DNA from: Voacanga thouarsii
Lineage: Eukaryota > Streptophyta > Magnoliopsida > Gentianales > Apocynaceae
DNA length: 64,000 nt
Direction: 5' to 3'
Assembly: GCA_026120185.1 (NCBI GenBank)
Contig: JANUWF010002066.1
Location: forward strand, 558,001 to 622,000
Shown here: piece after piece, positions 1-11,173 of the stretch
How the letters are laid out: each line of letters begins with the position of its first letter
Position numbering within the stretch: the first letter of the stretch is position 1
Position numbers and translations under genes: made by a program
Notes under the pieces: generated by a model
What the model saw: the letters and a program-made list of their open reading frames with translations, nothing else
Told to the model about the DNA's origin: nothing
Database searches by the model: none

Positions 1-1444
1 GATAGTTTTTGCACTATATCACCCATTGTGGTTGTCTAAATGGTCTAAAATGTCCAGGGCCCTGGGAAACATGACTTGGATGTTTGCTTTCGGGTAGCTC
101 CCTTGGAAAGCGAAAACACTCCAGGAAGGCGTGGATCATTGGACTAGGAGCTTAAGGATGGTAGATGTCATTTAGAGGGGTGTTAGTGCACTTCTTCCTC
201 TCTAAATGTACGGCGATGTGTAGAGGGGTATTTTAGTCATTTCACCTGTAGGTTGGAGACTTTGCTTATGCAGCATTGTCCTTGGGGTCAATATTTCCTT
301 ATGGTGATATTAGGAAATATTTAAAATGCAAAATACAGCTATTTATATAGCAAGGGTATTTTGGTTATTTTAGCAGCTAAGGCGATGTGTCTTTTTGGTC
401 CTCGGAATAGCCAAGAAGTCCTAACTAATTTTGGGTTGAAGAATTGGTCTCAGTTCAAGAGGATTTTATTTTATTTTATTTTATTTTATTCAGGATGTTT
501 AACTGGAATAAAATAAATAAATAAAATAAAAAATAGGAGTTGAGAGAAATTAATTATCTGGTTTAACTGATTAATTAATTATTCAGGGCCTAGGTCCAGT
601 ATGAATAATTAGGAAATTAACCTGGGCTTAAACTAGGGGAAATAATTAATGCTTAATTATTTATTGGGTTATTTATATAAGTCCAAGAAATAAATAATTA
701 AAGATTAATTATTTTGGTTCATTTGGGCTCATTAATTATTTATTGGGTTATTTATATAAGCCCAGGAAATAAATAATTAATGTTTATTATTTTGGGCCTT
801 TTGGGTCCAAGAAAAATAATAAATATTTTTTTGGCCCAATAGCTTGGACCTTAGGGTTTTTTCCAGATACGGTTAAGAGGAGTTTAGGGTTAGTCCAAAC
901 TGATTCTCAGGATAACATTGGGTGTTTTGAAATATGATATCCCGGGGATATGTTTATCAAATAATGAGAGGCCTAGTTTTGGCTGACCAATAAACAAGTC
1001 TCTAGTAAAAAGAAAACCCTAATCTCCCTAGCCTAAGAGTGCCTCACGCAGCTTTCTCTCTCAGACATTTCTTCTCTTCTCTGTTGTTTCTCCTGGGACC
1101 TTTGCTAACCAATAGCAAGAGAATTAAGGAGATTTGAGACCGTTCTTCTTCACCGTTGTGTTCACCGGCTAGAGTTTGGGCTGTGGTATATTCTGAGAGC
1201 TGAAAGGCTTAGCGTGCATGCAAACAAGGCGAAGTAGGAGGCTAACGAGTCTTCAACTGGAAGCTTCTTCAAGTGGGCAAGGCGAAGCGATTCCTGTCGT
1301 TCAATCCACTCATACTCAACCTAGTAGGTTTAAAGCACGTAAAGGTATGATATTTACGCTTCCGTGTGGCCTTTAAGGCTTGCGGTTTTTTTTTCTCTGG
1401 TTTTTTTCCCGTGAGTGCATGCTCCTCTGTTTTCCCGTCCCTCA
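1..1444. mobile_element. Long terminal repeat, 2-kb family, copy 1 (cut by window start)
   Basis: This stretch is the reverse complement of most of the solo LTR at 50695-52721. The match runs from the window edge to the CA dinucleotide at 1443-1444. Beyond that point the sequence is unrelated (gene-like) and no primer-binding site follows, so this is either a solo LTR or a terminal LTR whose element lies to the left. The candidate target duplication on the right is GGGTA (1445-1449); its partner is outside the window. Both copies carry two tandem 79-bp units (here from about 654 and 733) containing a TTATATAAATAA-like core. Orientation is uncertain, because both ends read TG...CA and TATA-like motifs occur on both strands. 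Open frames seen on the minus strand here are LTR sequence, not genes. Confidence 0.8.
654..811. repeat. Tandem 79-bp repeat inside the 2-kb LTR
   Basis: Two adjacent units of about 79 bp share the blocks TAATTATTTATTGGG and TTATTTATATAAG. The same pair with the same spacing occurs in the other LTR copy near 51379 and 51458, so the duplication predates the spread of this family. The exact right edge is approximate. Confidence 0.7.
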
Positions 1445-1696
1445 GGGTAATCGGTTGTTGAGGATCCTTGTGGACAGGTCTTCTGCGGGTACCATTGTGT
1501 CCTTTCTTCATTAGAATCGCCTCCAGAACATGCCGCATTTCTTCTCCTATTCTGCCCAGGAGACTGGCCCTTTCTGGTTGACGAAACTTGCCGATGCATC
1601 AGAAAGCTCTCAACAAACCATTTGGGCAAAGATGCTGTGCCCCCGGAAGCTCCTGTTAGGGGCCAAACCAACCGCTAAAAATGTCAAAACTTCTTG

Positions 1697-2531
1697 TGAG
1701 CGGTACAACCCTCATTGCTTTTCTTGACTATTTTGGTTGATGTAAGACATCACTGCAAATCCTGGTCATATATCATCTTATAATGTTATATCTATCTTAT
1801 CAGCTGAAGATGTGCATACTTTAGCCGATAGGTCTCTAACCATTCTTCGTTCTTTTGAGTATCGCCACTTTGAGGTCGTTAGGGAAACTACGCCCAAAAC
1901 TTCAATCTATGGTGGCAGCTACTATGGTGGCAACTTCAATCTATGGTGGCAACTTCAATCTGGGTCAACATTAGCAGTGGTGAAAACGTCAGTGCCTAAG
2001 AAAAGTAAGCAGAGCAAGGTACCTGCTAGTCTACTTACCTTACTGTTATTCCGAACACCGCTAGTAAGGAAAGCCCCCACTCTTCTACCTAGTGATGAGG
2101 AGGAAGAAGAAGAAAAAACCATCCTCCCTTTGTTTAGGTGATCAAAAAAGCAGTAAGCCACCCATACCCCAACAATTGCCAAGGTTTGGATCTATGTTAA
2201 ACACTTTTTCCCATTGTTCTTTAATCACTGACTCAAAGCTAACCTCATATTTCCTTTCTTTGCAGAAATAGAAACCTAGTCAGTTGGTTATATCTGACTT
2301 CTCTTCAAAGTCATCGGTAGCCATACTCCTTTTGTCACCAACAAAAATAACAACGGCCAAGGAAAGCACTTCGGCTGTTTCACCTTCATCGGCTATTGCC
2401 CAAACGTCCGAAATACCCACCTCAGAGCAAGTGGCAGTTGACAAGCCTATTTTTACTCCTGCAGAAATGGTCTCTATACCTCTTTCAGTAGAGCCTCCTA
2501 AGGAACCTGCCCCCTCTTAGCAAATAACAAC
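1697..2531 (+). repeat. Tandem duplication, copy 1 (835 bp)
   Basis: Copy 1 runs from TGAGCGGTAC at 1697 to the end of AATAACAACT before 2532. Copy 2 restarts with TGAGCGGTAC at 2532, is split by the copia element at 2997-13825, and resumes at 13831-14220, ending in the same AATAACAACT. The copies share the coding blocks, the candidate intron and the Ser/Pro-rich linker, but differ by many substitutions and small indels. The duplication is therefore old and predates the copia insertion. Confidence 0.85.
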
Positions 2532-2996
2532 TGAGCGGTACAACCCTCATTGCTTTTATCAGTAATTTGGGTTGATTCAGGGCATCCCTGGAAATCTTGG
2601 TCATATATCATTTTATAATATCATACCTGTCTTATCAGCTGAAGATGTGCATACTTTAGCCCTTCAGCCGATAGGTCTTCAACTATTCTTTGTTCTTTTG
2701 AGTATTGCCACTTTCAGGTCGTCAAGGAAACCACACCAACTTCAATCTATGGTGGCAGCTACTAAGTAAGATGTCCTTCTTGACCCCTGTAGAGACATGG
2801 TTGCTTCGATTGGTTGGGTCAGCATCAGCAGTGGTGGAAACGTCAGTGCCCAAGAAAAGTAAGCAGAGTAAGATACCCGCTAGTCCGATTGCTACACCGT
2901 TATTCTGTACGTCGCCAGAGAGAAAAGCCCCCACTTTTTTACCTGCTGATGAGGAGAAAGAAAAAGAAGAAACCTAGCTCCCTCTGTTTAGGTGAT
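2532..2996 (+). repeat. Tandem duplication, copy 2, left part
   Basis: This is the first 465 bp of the second copy of the 835-bp unit. It stops at GTGAT (2992-2996), which is both the copia target site and the position of the 5' splice site of the putative intron in copy 1 (2138). The remainder lies at 13831-14220. Confidence 0.85.
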
Positions 2997-4277
2997 TGTT
3001 AGCCCTAAGGGCTTTCTTTTATATTTTGATTTATGACAAACGTTGATATGGACTAACGTGTCAATTTATTGTGATATGACATGATTGACCTTTATTCTTC
3101 TAAAGTCTTTAGGTAAGAATTGTTGGCGACTCCTCCATCACTGACTTCATAATTTAAAGATCTAATGCGAAGATCAATTGAGGAGTTATACATCAAGAAA
3201 GCTCTTTATGAAGAATATTAGACTAGAAAATTTTATTAAAGGTATATTTATTGTTTCCTAAGTCTTCTTATCTTTTGATTCATTTGACTTTACCTTGAAG
3301 CTTTAAAAGGAGATGATTTTCAAAGCTTTTAAAATTCTCAGAATTTTGGATGGTACAGTTTGAATCCAAAAGGTTCATCCAAAATTCTGTAAACCTGGTT
3401 GAAAATTATCTGTTTGAGATGTGCCATTTTAGACTTAACTTTTGGATGCATCTTTGTCCAAAATCCGAGTCCAAAAATCGGATAAGTTTAAACAAAAAAT
3501 TTATAGCCGTTTTGTATGACTGTTGGCACTCCACTTTTTGGCTCTATAAATAGTCCTTAAAGCCAGATTTCATATAAGATTTTTGAAACATTCATCCTAG
3601 AAACATTATTTCTCAATATCTTCAAAAATCTCCTTTTATCTTGCTTCAAAGTAAGTTCATTATGTATTAAAGATAAAAGTATCTTGTGGCTTGTATTCGA
3701 GAGTATATCTACCCAAGTAAGTGAGCTTGTCTCTGTGCTATTGATTTTTAATTTTCTGTTGTAAGTGCAAGGTTGTGTGGTAAAACCCATATGGGTGATC
3801 CTTGTTATATGTTTGTTCACGGTCGTGTGGTAAAACCTATAGGGGTGATCCTTGTTGAGTGTTGTGTTCAAGGTTGTGGAGTAAAACCCATAGGGGTAAG
3901 CCTTGCTGTGTTTGAGAGGTTATGTAAAACCTAGAGTGGTGATCCTCTCTTGTATGTGGATGTTTTATTAAAGCGAAGTTAATGAAATAGGGTTGAAAAT
4001 CCTTAAGTGTGAGGCTTAAGGTAGTGGACGTAGATCATTGTGATCGAACCACTATACATCTTTTGTGTCATTTTAATTCAGTGGTTCTTGTACTATTTTT
4101 TAATGTTTATTCACGTCTAAATCTGAATACACATCTGCGAGTGCTTGGACAGCTTTCAATGCATCAATAAAGTCAGTCCAAGTATCTTGTGATCATTCTT
4201 GTTCAGAATTTTAGACTCTTGGAAAAATTATTTTTGCTTGCCAAAAACCTTATTCACCCCCCCTCTAAGGTTTTTCA
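2997..4277 (+). repeat. 5' LTR of SIRE-like copia
   Basis: Starts TGTTAGCCC and ends AGGTTTTTCA directly before the primer-binding region. It is 1,281 bp against 1,228 bp for the 3' LTR. Most of the length difference is one extra unit of about 50 bp in a TGGTAAAACC / GGGGTGATCC minisatellite at about 3770-3900. Confidence 0.95.
3545..3553 (+). promoter_or_regulatory. TATA box of 5' LTR
   Basis: TATAAATAG within GGCTCTATAAATAG, the only strong TATA element in the LTR. It is conserved in the 3' LTR at 13146-13154. U3 would be about 0.55 kb and the transcript would start some 30 bp downstream. Confidence 0.7.
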
Positions 4278-4279
4278 TT

Positions 4280-4291
4280 TGGTATCAGAGC
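4280..4291 (+). promoter_or_regulatory. Primer-binding site, initiator-Met tRNA
   Basis: TGGTATCAGAGC, two bases after the 5' LTR end, is complementary to the 3' end of plant initiator methionine tRNA, the usual primer of plant copia elements. Confidence 0.95.
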
Positions 4292-4337
4292 GAGGTCTAC
4301 ATATTCTTGGTGTAACAGCCTTGTAGAAAAGATCTTA

Positions 4338-5275
4338 ATGGCAAGTTCATCCTCTCTTCCATATGTTGAAGGGTCTTCAACAAATCGTCCACCTTTGTTT
4401 AATAGAAGCAACTATACTTTCTAGAAAAATAGAATAAAGATTTATGTGTGTTCTATTAACTTCAAGTTATGGAGTTTAATAGAGAATGATCCTTTTATTC
4501 ATCAAAGATGATTGATGGCATAAAAATACCTAAACAGAATGATGAATATAGTGTGGAAGACAATGCGAAAATGACTCTAAATTTTCAAGCTATGAACATT
4601 TTGTGTTGTGCACTAGATGTGACTGAATACAACCTTGTCAGTGGTTGTGATTCAGCCCATGATATGTGGAGATTGTTAGAAGTCACCCATGAAGGGACTA
4701 ATCCAGTCAAAGAATCAAAACTAGGGCTTCTTATTCATAATTATGAATTATTTACTATGAAGCCAAATGAAAGCATCACTGACGTGTTCACAAGATTTAC
4801 TAATATCTCAAATGGTCTGAAAGCTTACGGAAAGGTTTATTCCCTTGGAGAACAAAACCGGAAAATTCTTGATGCTTTACCAAAAAGCTGGCAGCCTAAA
4901 ACTCTTGCTGTAGAAGAATCCAAGGATTTGAAATCCTTACTTACTGAAGAGTTGATCGGATCTCTTTTAACTCATAAGATGAAGCTTAAAAGGTTTCATG
5001 AATCTGATGATCATGATAGAGGCAGAAAAGGGATTACTTTAAAAGCTGAAAGTGAAGATGGAAAAATAAGCTCTTCGGAAAGCAGTGAAGGCATGAAAAT
5101 AGACAACGGTGACTTAGCAATGATAGCAAAGAAATTCAGAAGGATGTTCAAAGGAAACTACAAACGAGGAAGGAAGCTTATAAGAAAGAAAGGACAAACC
5201 TTCGATTTCAAACCTCAATGCTTTGAATGTAAAAGCACGGATCACTTCATAGTAGACTGTCTGGTTGCAAAATGA
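4338..5275 (+). pseudogene. Gag of SIRE-like copia
   Basis: The likely start is ATG 4338 (MASSSSLPYV...), 47 bp after the primer site. A stop replaces a codon shortly before the KNRIKIY segment, so only 4508-5275 is open (255 codons). That part is a UBN2/DUF4219-type capsid region followed by a CCHC zinc knuckle, CFECKSTDHFIVDC (Cys-X2-Cys-X4-His-X4-Cys), near its end. Gag forms the cytoplasmic particle that packages the element RNA. The reading frame closes at 5275 with TGA just after the knuckle, and pol-like coding resumes at 5333. Confidence 0.85.
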
Positions 5276-5332
5276 AAGGAAGGAAAAATGTCTAAGAAGA
5301 AGAAAGACCTGAAGGTCAAGAAAGGTAAATGA

Positions 5333-8300
5333 TTGATGGGAGCATGGGACTTAAATGAAGATTTTGAAGATGAAGAATCTGAGGAAGAAACTGCCAACAT
5401 TTGCTTCATGGCTTTGGAAAATGAGGTAAACTTTTCAACATCAGAATGTAGGTCTATTTCGCATACATCTATGACTGAAAATCATGTTAATTCTAATGAG
5501 TTGTTGTGTGATATGTTTTATGAATTAAAAAAATTGCAGAAAAAAATAAAGATTTAATGTTAAAGGTAAATTATTTGATGAAAGAAAATGAAGCTTTATT
5601 GAATAGCTATGAAATGTCTCTTGAAATACATACGTGTGCTGAAATTGAAAAAGATGTGATCATGGCAGCATTGCATCATGCATCTCTGGAAAATAGAAAA
5701 TTGTGTGATAAAATTCGAATTCTTGAATGCATAGTTAGCACCTTCAATGATATGAAAATTAGAGTAAATGATCTTACCAATTGCATTGAAAAATTTACAA
5801 ATGGTAAAAGTAATCTTGAAAAACTTCTCAGAACTCAACATCATTTTGGTAATCGGAGTGGGTTAGGATATAACCAGGAGAATAAAGACAAAACTTGCAT
5901 GCCCAGATTTGTTTATGTTGTAAACCAAAATGGCTTAGAATATAAACATGAGGATAAAAACAAAATGTGCAAGCCCAGATTTAGTTTAACGGGAAATCAA
6001 AGTGAGTTAGAACATGAACATAAGAAAATTTCCAAAAAGAACAAGTTTCAGCACGATAAACCTACTTCTTCTCACAACACATACAAGGCATGCACGTATT
6101 GTGAAAGACTTGGACATATTGTTTCAAGATGTCTTATTAGAAGAAAAGTGGAGTCCGGTGAAGCTACTTTCTGGAAAATAAAAGAAAATGTTACTAACCT
6201 TCATAGACCCAAGAAAGTGTGGGTACCGAAAATCATCTCTTCTTGTCATGTATAGGCACGGTCTTTAAGCTTCTCCAAGTGGTTCTTGGACAGCGGTTGT
6301 TCAAGACATATGACTGGAAATGCAGCATTGCTAGAAGATATTCAGACAACAAATGAAGGATTTGTTACATTTGGAGACAAGAAGAAAGGAAAGATTCTCG
6401 GCATTGGTAATATTGGTAAAGGTTCATTAACATTTATAAAGCAAGTCTTATTTATTGATGATCTAAAATATAATCTGCTCAGCATTAGCCAACTTTGTGA
6501 CAGTGGTTGCAAAGTTATTTTTAAAAGAGATTCTTGCTCTATACTTGACAGTGGAAATCTTGAAACCATTTTTACTGCCAAACGCATGGGAAATGTATAT
6601 GTGTTCTATCTCAATGACCTTGTATCTAATGGAATTAGATGTCTATCCATTCATGACAATGCTGGTTATCTTTGGCATACAAGACTAGGTCATGTATCCT
6701 TTGATTTGCTAAACAAACTATCCTCAAAAGAACTTGTTAGAGGGCTTTCAAAAATGAAATTTGATAAGCACAAAATCTGTGATGCATGTCAATTTGGAAA
6801 GCAAATCAAAACTTCTTTTAAATCGAAGAAAATGATCCCTGCCTCAAAGCCTCTTGAATTAGTTCATATGGATTTATTTGGACCTATGAGGACTGCTAGT
6901 CTTGGTGGTAAAAAATATGCGTATGTAATTGTTGATGATTTTTCTAGATTTACCTGGACATTATTTCTTGCACAAAAAGATGAAGCCTTTACTGAATTTT
7001 CAAAACTGATCAAGTGCGTCTAAAACTCGATTGGATGCAAACTGATTTCTATGAGAAGTGACAATGGAAAAGAATTTTGTAATAGCGACCTTACTCACTT
7101 CTGTGATGAAGATGGAATCTTTCATAAATTTTCAACTGCTAAAACTCCTCAACAAAATGGTGTTGTTGAAAGGAAAAATCGGACCTTGCAAGAAATGGCT
7201 AGATCAATACTTTGTGAAAATGTTCTTCCAAAATACTTTTGGGCTGAAGCTGTTAACACAGCATGCTATACAATAAACCGAGTTATGTTAAGACCATTTT
7301 TAAAAGAAACTCCTTTTGAACTTATGTTTGACAAAACCCCTTCTATCTCTTATTTTAAAGTTTTTGGATGCAAATTTTTTGTTCTAAATACAAGAAATAA
7401 TCTTGGAAAATTTGATAGCAACTTCGATGAGGCTATATTTCTTGGGTATTCTTCCAACAAGAAAGCTTATAGAGTGTACAATAAAAGAACACTTTGTGTG
7501 GAAGAATCTGTGCATGTTGTATTTGATGAATCTAACATTTATACTTCAAAAAGAGATGATGATGATGTGGGCAATTTGAATGAAGTTAAGTTAGATAAAG
7601 TGAAAGCTCCAACATTAGATACTCATGCAAAAGAGGAGGAAATCGAAGAATTACAGAATGAACAAGAGAAAGATTAAACTGAAGATTCTGCAAATCATCA
7701 ATTGCCGAAGGATTGGAAATACAAATCAGGTAATCCAAAGGAGCAAATCATTGGAGATCCAAACCAAGGAGTTAAAACTCGACGGTATTTTATCGACAAT
7801 TTTGCTCTTCTTTCACATATTGAACCTAACAACATTGACATTGCATTACATGATGAATTTTGGATTATTGCCACGCAAGAAGAGTTAAATCAATTCGAAA
7901 GAAATCATGTTTGGAAAGTTGTTCCCAGACCGCATGATCATCCTGTTATTAGAACAAAATGGATTTTTAGAAATAAACTTGATGAAAATGGGGCTGTAAT
8001 TAGAAAAAAAGCTAGATTAGTAGCTCAATGATTTAATCAAGAGGAAAGCATTGACTATGATGAAACATTTGCTCCTGTTGCAAGACTAGAATCTATTCGA
8101 ATGCTACTTGCTTTTGCATCTTTTAAAAACTTTATGCTATATCAAATGGATGTCAAAAGTGCATTCCTAAATGGTTTTATTGAAGAAGAAGTGTACGTTG
8201 AGCAGCCACCTGGTTTTACTCATGAACTCTTTCCAAATCATGTTTTCAAACTATCTAAAGCTTTTTATGGGTTAAAGCAATCTCCAAGAGCTTGGTATGA

Positions 8301-9348
8301 AAGGCTCAGTGGTTTTCTAATCTCAAAAGGAATTTCTCGAGGCTTAATTGATAAAACCTTCTTCATTAAATCCGACTATTCTAATGACTTACTAATTATC
8401 CAAATCTATGTTGATGATATTATTTTTGGCGCTACTAATGACTATTTGTACAAGATGTTTGCTAAGATTATGTAGCAAGAATTTGAAATGAGCATGATGG
8501 GAGAATTGAACTTCTTTCTCGGACTTCAAATTAAACAAACTAAAGATGGAATCTTCATCAACCAAGCAAAGTACGCCAAAGAGTTGCTCAAAAGGTTTGG
8601 AATGAATGAAGCTAAAGAAATCAGCACACCCATGAGTACATCCATAAAGCTTGATCAAGATGAAAAGAGTAAGAAGGTAGATGAACGAAAATATAGAGGT
8701 ATTATTGGAAGTCTACTATATCTTACTACTAGTCGACCAGATATCATGTTCTCTGTATGTCTTTGTGCTCGATTCCAATCTTGTCCTAAGGAATCTCATT
8801 TGAGTGCAATCAAACGCATACTTCGATATCTTATTGGGACATATGATTATGGATTATGGTATCCACGTACTAACACCTTTGATCTTATAGGATATACTGA
8901 TGCAGATTATGCAGGGTGTAAAGTTGAAAGAAAAAGTACTAGTGGCCATTGTCAATTTCTTGGACACTCACTGGTGTCATGGCACAGTAAAAAACAAGCT
9001 TGCGTATCATTATCCACCACTGAGGTTAAATATATTGCAGCAGGAAGTTGTTGTGCTCAAATCTTATGGATGAAGAATACCTTGCAAGATTTTAATCTAA
9101 GTTTTAATTGTGTACCTATAATGTGTGATAATACAAGTGCTATCAATCTAACAAAAAATCCAGTGTAGCATTCGAGAACAAAGCACATTAAAGTTAAACA
9201 TCACTTCATCCGAGACCATGTACTCAAAGGAGATATGTGTGTTGAATATGTTTCAACGGATGAACAACTTGCAGATATCTTCACTAAACCTCTAGCTGAG
9301 GATAGGTTCAACAATTTGAGAAGAGGTTTGGGTATTACAAGAATTTGA
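5333..9348 (+). pseudogene. Pol of SIRE-like copia (protease, integrase, RT, RNase H)
   Basis: Order seen: an acidic/coiled region with a second zinc knuckle CTYCERLGHIVSRC (about 6085-6135); an aspartic protease DSGCSRHMTG (6289); GAG-pre-integrase LWHTRLGHVS with paired Cys (6670-6830); an integrase core with catalytic Asp in VHMDLFGP and SDNGKEF and Glu in NGVVERKNR (to about 7200); RT with the YVDD motif (8407); and RNase H YTDADYAG (8890). Family activities are polyprotein cleavage, cDNA synthesis, RNA removal and integration. The frame is broken by at least five stops, for example at 7021, after KARLVAQ (8030), 8473 and 9166. In RNase H the usual TEAEYIAA reads TEVKYIAA, losing an acidic residue. 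Pol ends at TGA 9346-9348. Confidence 0.9.
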
Positions 9349-9849
9349 TAACTAATCCTTTTGTGTAAGTTTTTCTTGTGCAGAAATTGTGAAGAAAATG
9401 GTTTTGGAAACAAAACTCTATATCCAAAATACCTTATTCCTGTTCTGGACGAAGTGCTAGGATCTAATTTCTACATCCAAAATGCATTTCAGGAAAACAC
9501 TCTTTTGGACATTGATTTCAGATCTAGTCTTGTTTCAAAATCAATGCTTAATATTCTCTTATTCCAAATTTCGAATTTCAAAAATTGGTTTGCGCATTTT
9601 TCAAAACTCCTCAGAAAAACATATGTTTCCAAGGCATTTTGTTCTCACACTTTTCTAGACATTCAAAGCTATCTGATTTTCTTCTTCACGAAACCCTTGA
9701 AACCGTCATTCTTCCAAAACAATTCCTCCGTCCTCTTCTTCTCTGAAAACCCAAAAAAGCCCTAAGAAAAAAAAGCTTGAACCTTTCAATAACAAAAACT
9801 AAATCTACCATTCCAAAACTGAAAAAGGAGCAAAAGTCCTCTCCTATGA

Positions 9850-11173
9850 AATAGAAAAAGGTTTCGGGCTCAACAAAAGGCAAAGCTAAAGAAGCTTCTC
9901 CTCAGCCTCACTTCTCGGCCTCTCACTATGATTTGTCTGAATCATCTTCCGAACAACCAAGTTCTGCAAATCAGGTACCCCGATTTCTCGACTCTAAATG
10001 TGAATCTGAGTACAAAGATTGGGTTTCAAGAAATCGTACTGTGATCTCTGGCTATCGGGTTAATCATTTTGCTTTCTTAAATTTGTCTAATATTCTGGAC
10101 ATGTTTGATCACATTGGGTGGAGAAGTTTGTTGTCAGTGGATGAGAAAATATTTACGTCTCTGGTCTGGGAATTTTACGCCAATTTGAGAAAAGGAAAAC
10201 TAGAAGAAACTGAGGGAGGTTTTATGATTAGGTGGTATGTGTCAAGAGTAAAAGGCAGAGACATTGAATTTGATCATAGGCTGTTTAACAGAATTTGTGA
10301 TGTTAAAGATGTCGGCTTTCAGTACTTTAAGTGAATAAATTTCTTGATGGAAAAGAAATTTTCGATCTGAAAAATTTTGAAAATCTGTTCACTGGAGGGA
10401 AATGCTTTGAAAGTTCTGGAAATAGGAATTCAAAATGGCTGAATAGGATGGGTAGAATCTTGCACCACATGGTATCAACCATGATTGTTCCCAGTTCTGG
10501 TCACAAGACTTATGTAAGCATTCTGTAAATGGTGGTAATGCTTGGTTTGGCTGAACAGAGGTAGATAAATTTTGGTTTTTTAGACACCAAGCTTATATTG
10601 CAATCTCGTAACACCTCTAGCAAAGCTCTTCCTTTTGAAAATCTGTTGACAAAAGTCTTTCAGTTTTTTAAAGTTGATTTAAATTCTGTCCCATATGCTC
10701 CCTCAAAAACAAATATTTACAGCTATGACTCTTTTGAGAAGATGGGATATGTTAGGGAGGGAAATACTTGGAAATTGTTGAGAGACTCTGTTGGGAAGGA
10801 GAAAGAAAATTTGATGAAAATCAAGGAAGAAGGGAAGTCCGGTCTCAAAAGAAAAATTGATACAGAAGGAGCTGCTTCGGACTCCGGGCTATCTGAAACT
10901 CTAAATGCAATAAGCTCTTTTGTAGAGAAATTGGAGTCTCTTAGTTTAGATATAAAAAGTCTTGGAAACAGACTATTTGTCCTTGAGCAATCTAATAAAG
11001 CTTCTGAGCATGAAAAAGCTGAAGATAAATCTGAACTGCATGAGGACAAAAAGGATTCCTCTCCTGTAATTTCTCCTGCAAATTCTCTTGAACCATATCT
11101 TCCATCTTCTCCCGTTCAGAAATCAGAAACTCCTCCTCCTTCTCCTAAGCAAAAACCCCCCGGCAAAAGGTAA
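9850..11173 (+). pseudogene. Extra ORF between pol and 3' LTR (putative plant transposon protein domain)
   Basis: Three open pieces (9933-10334, 10331-10528, 10598-11173) read as one former protein. A basic N-terminal stretch precedes a domain with LVWEFYANL, then RILHHMVSTMIVP, a pattern I associate with the putative plant transposon protein domain (PF20167-like). The C-terminal third has a heptad-like segment (LNAISSFVEKLESLSL) and a Pro/Ser-rich basic tail ending in TAA at 11171-11173. It occupies the position of the env-like ORF of SIRE elements, but I see no signal peptide or membrane segment, so I do not call it an envelope. Its function is unknown. The open pieces are separated by stops (for example 10332). 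Confidence 0.6.

Larger units (their letters stand above)
1445..2996 (+). pseudogene. Decayed plant-mobile-domain-like gene, 5' portion
   Basis: Translated segments such as RYNPHCF followed shortly by FGLIQGIP resemble the conserved segment of plant mobile domain (aminotransferase-like, PMD) proteins, a family carried by plant transposons. A Ser/Pro/Glu-rich linker follows at 2290-2520. Frames are broken by many stops. A plausible intron lies at 2138-2265, with a GT start, a pyrimidine-rich CCTTTCTTTGCAG end and 128 bp length. The gene continues after the copia insertion at 13831. An internal 835-bp duplication (1697-2531 and 2532 onward) makes the product non-functional. The family call rests on short motifs only. 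Confidence 0.45.

Noticed and set aside
1269..1671. Minus-strand frames of 89 and 105 codons
   Set aside because: They lie in or overlap the 2-kb LTR; similarity to 50695-50870 is LTR to LTR, not conserved protein.
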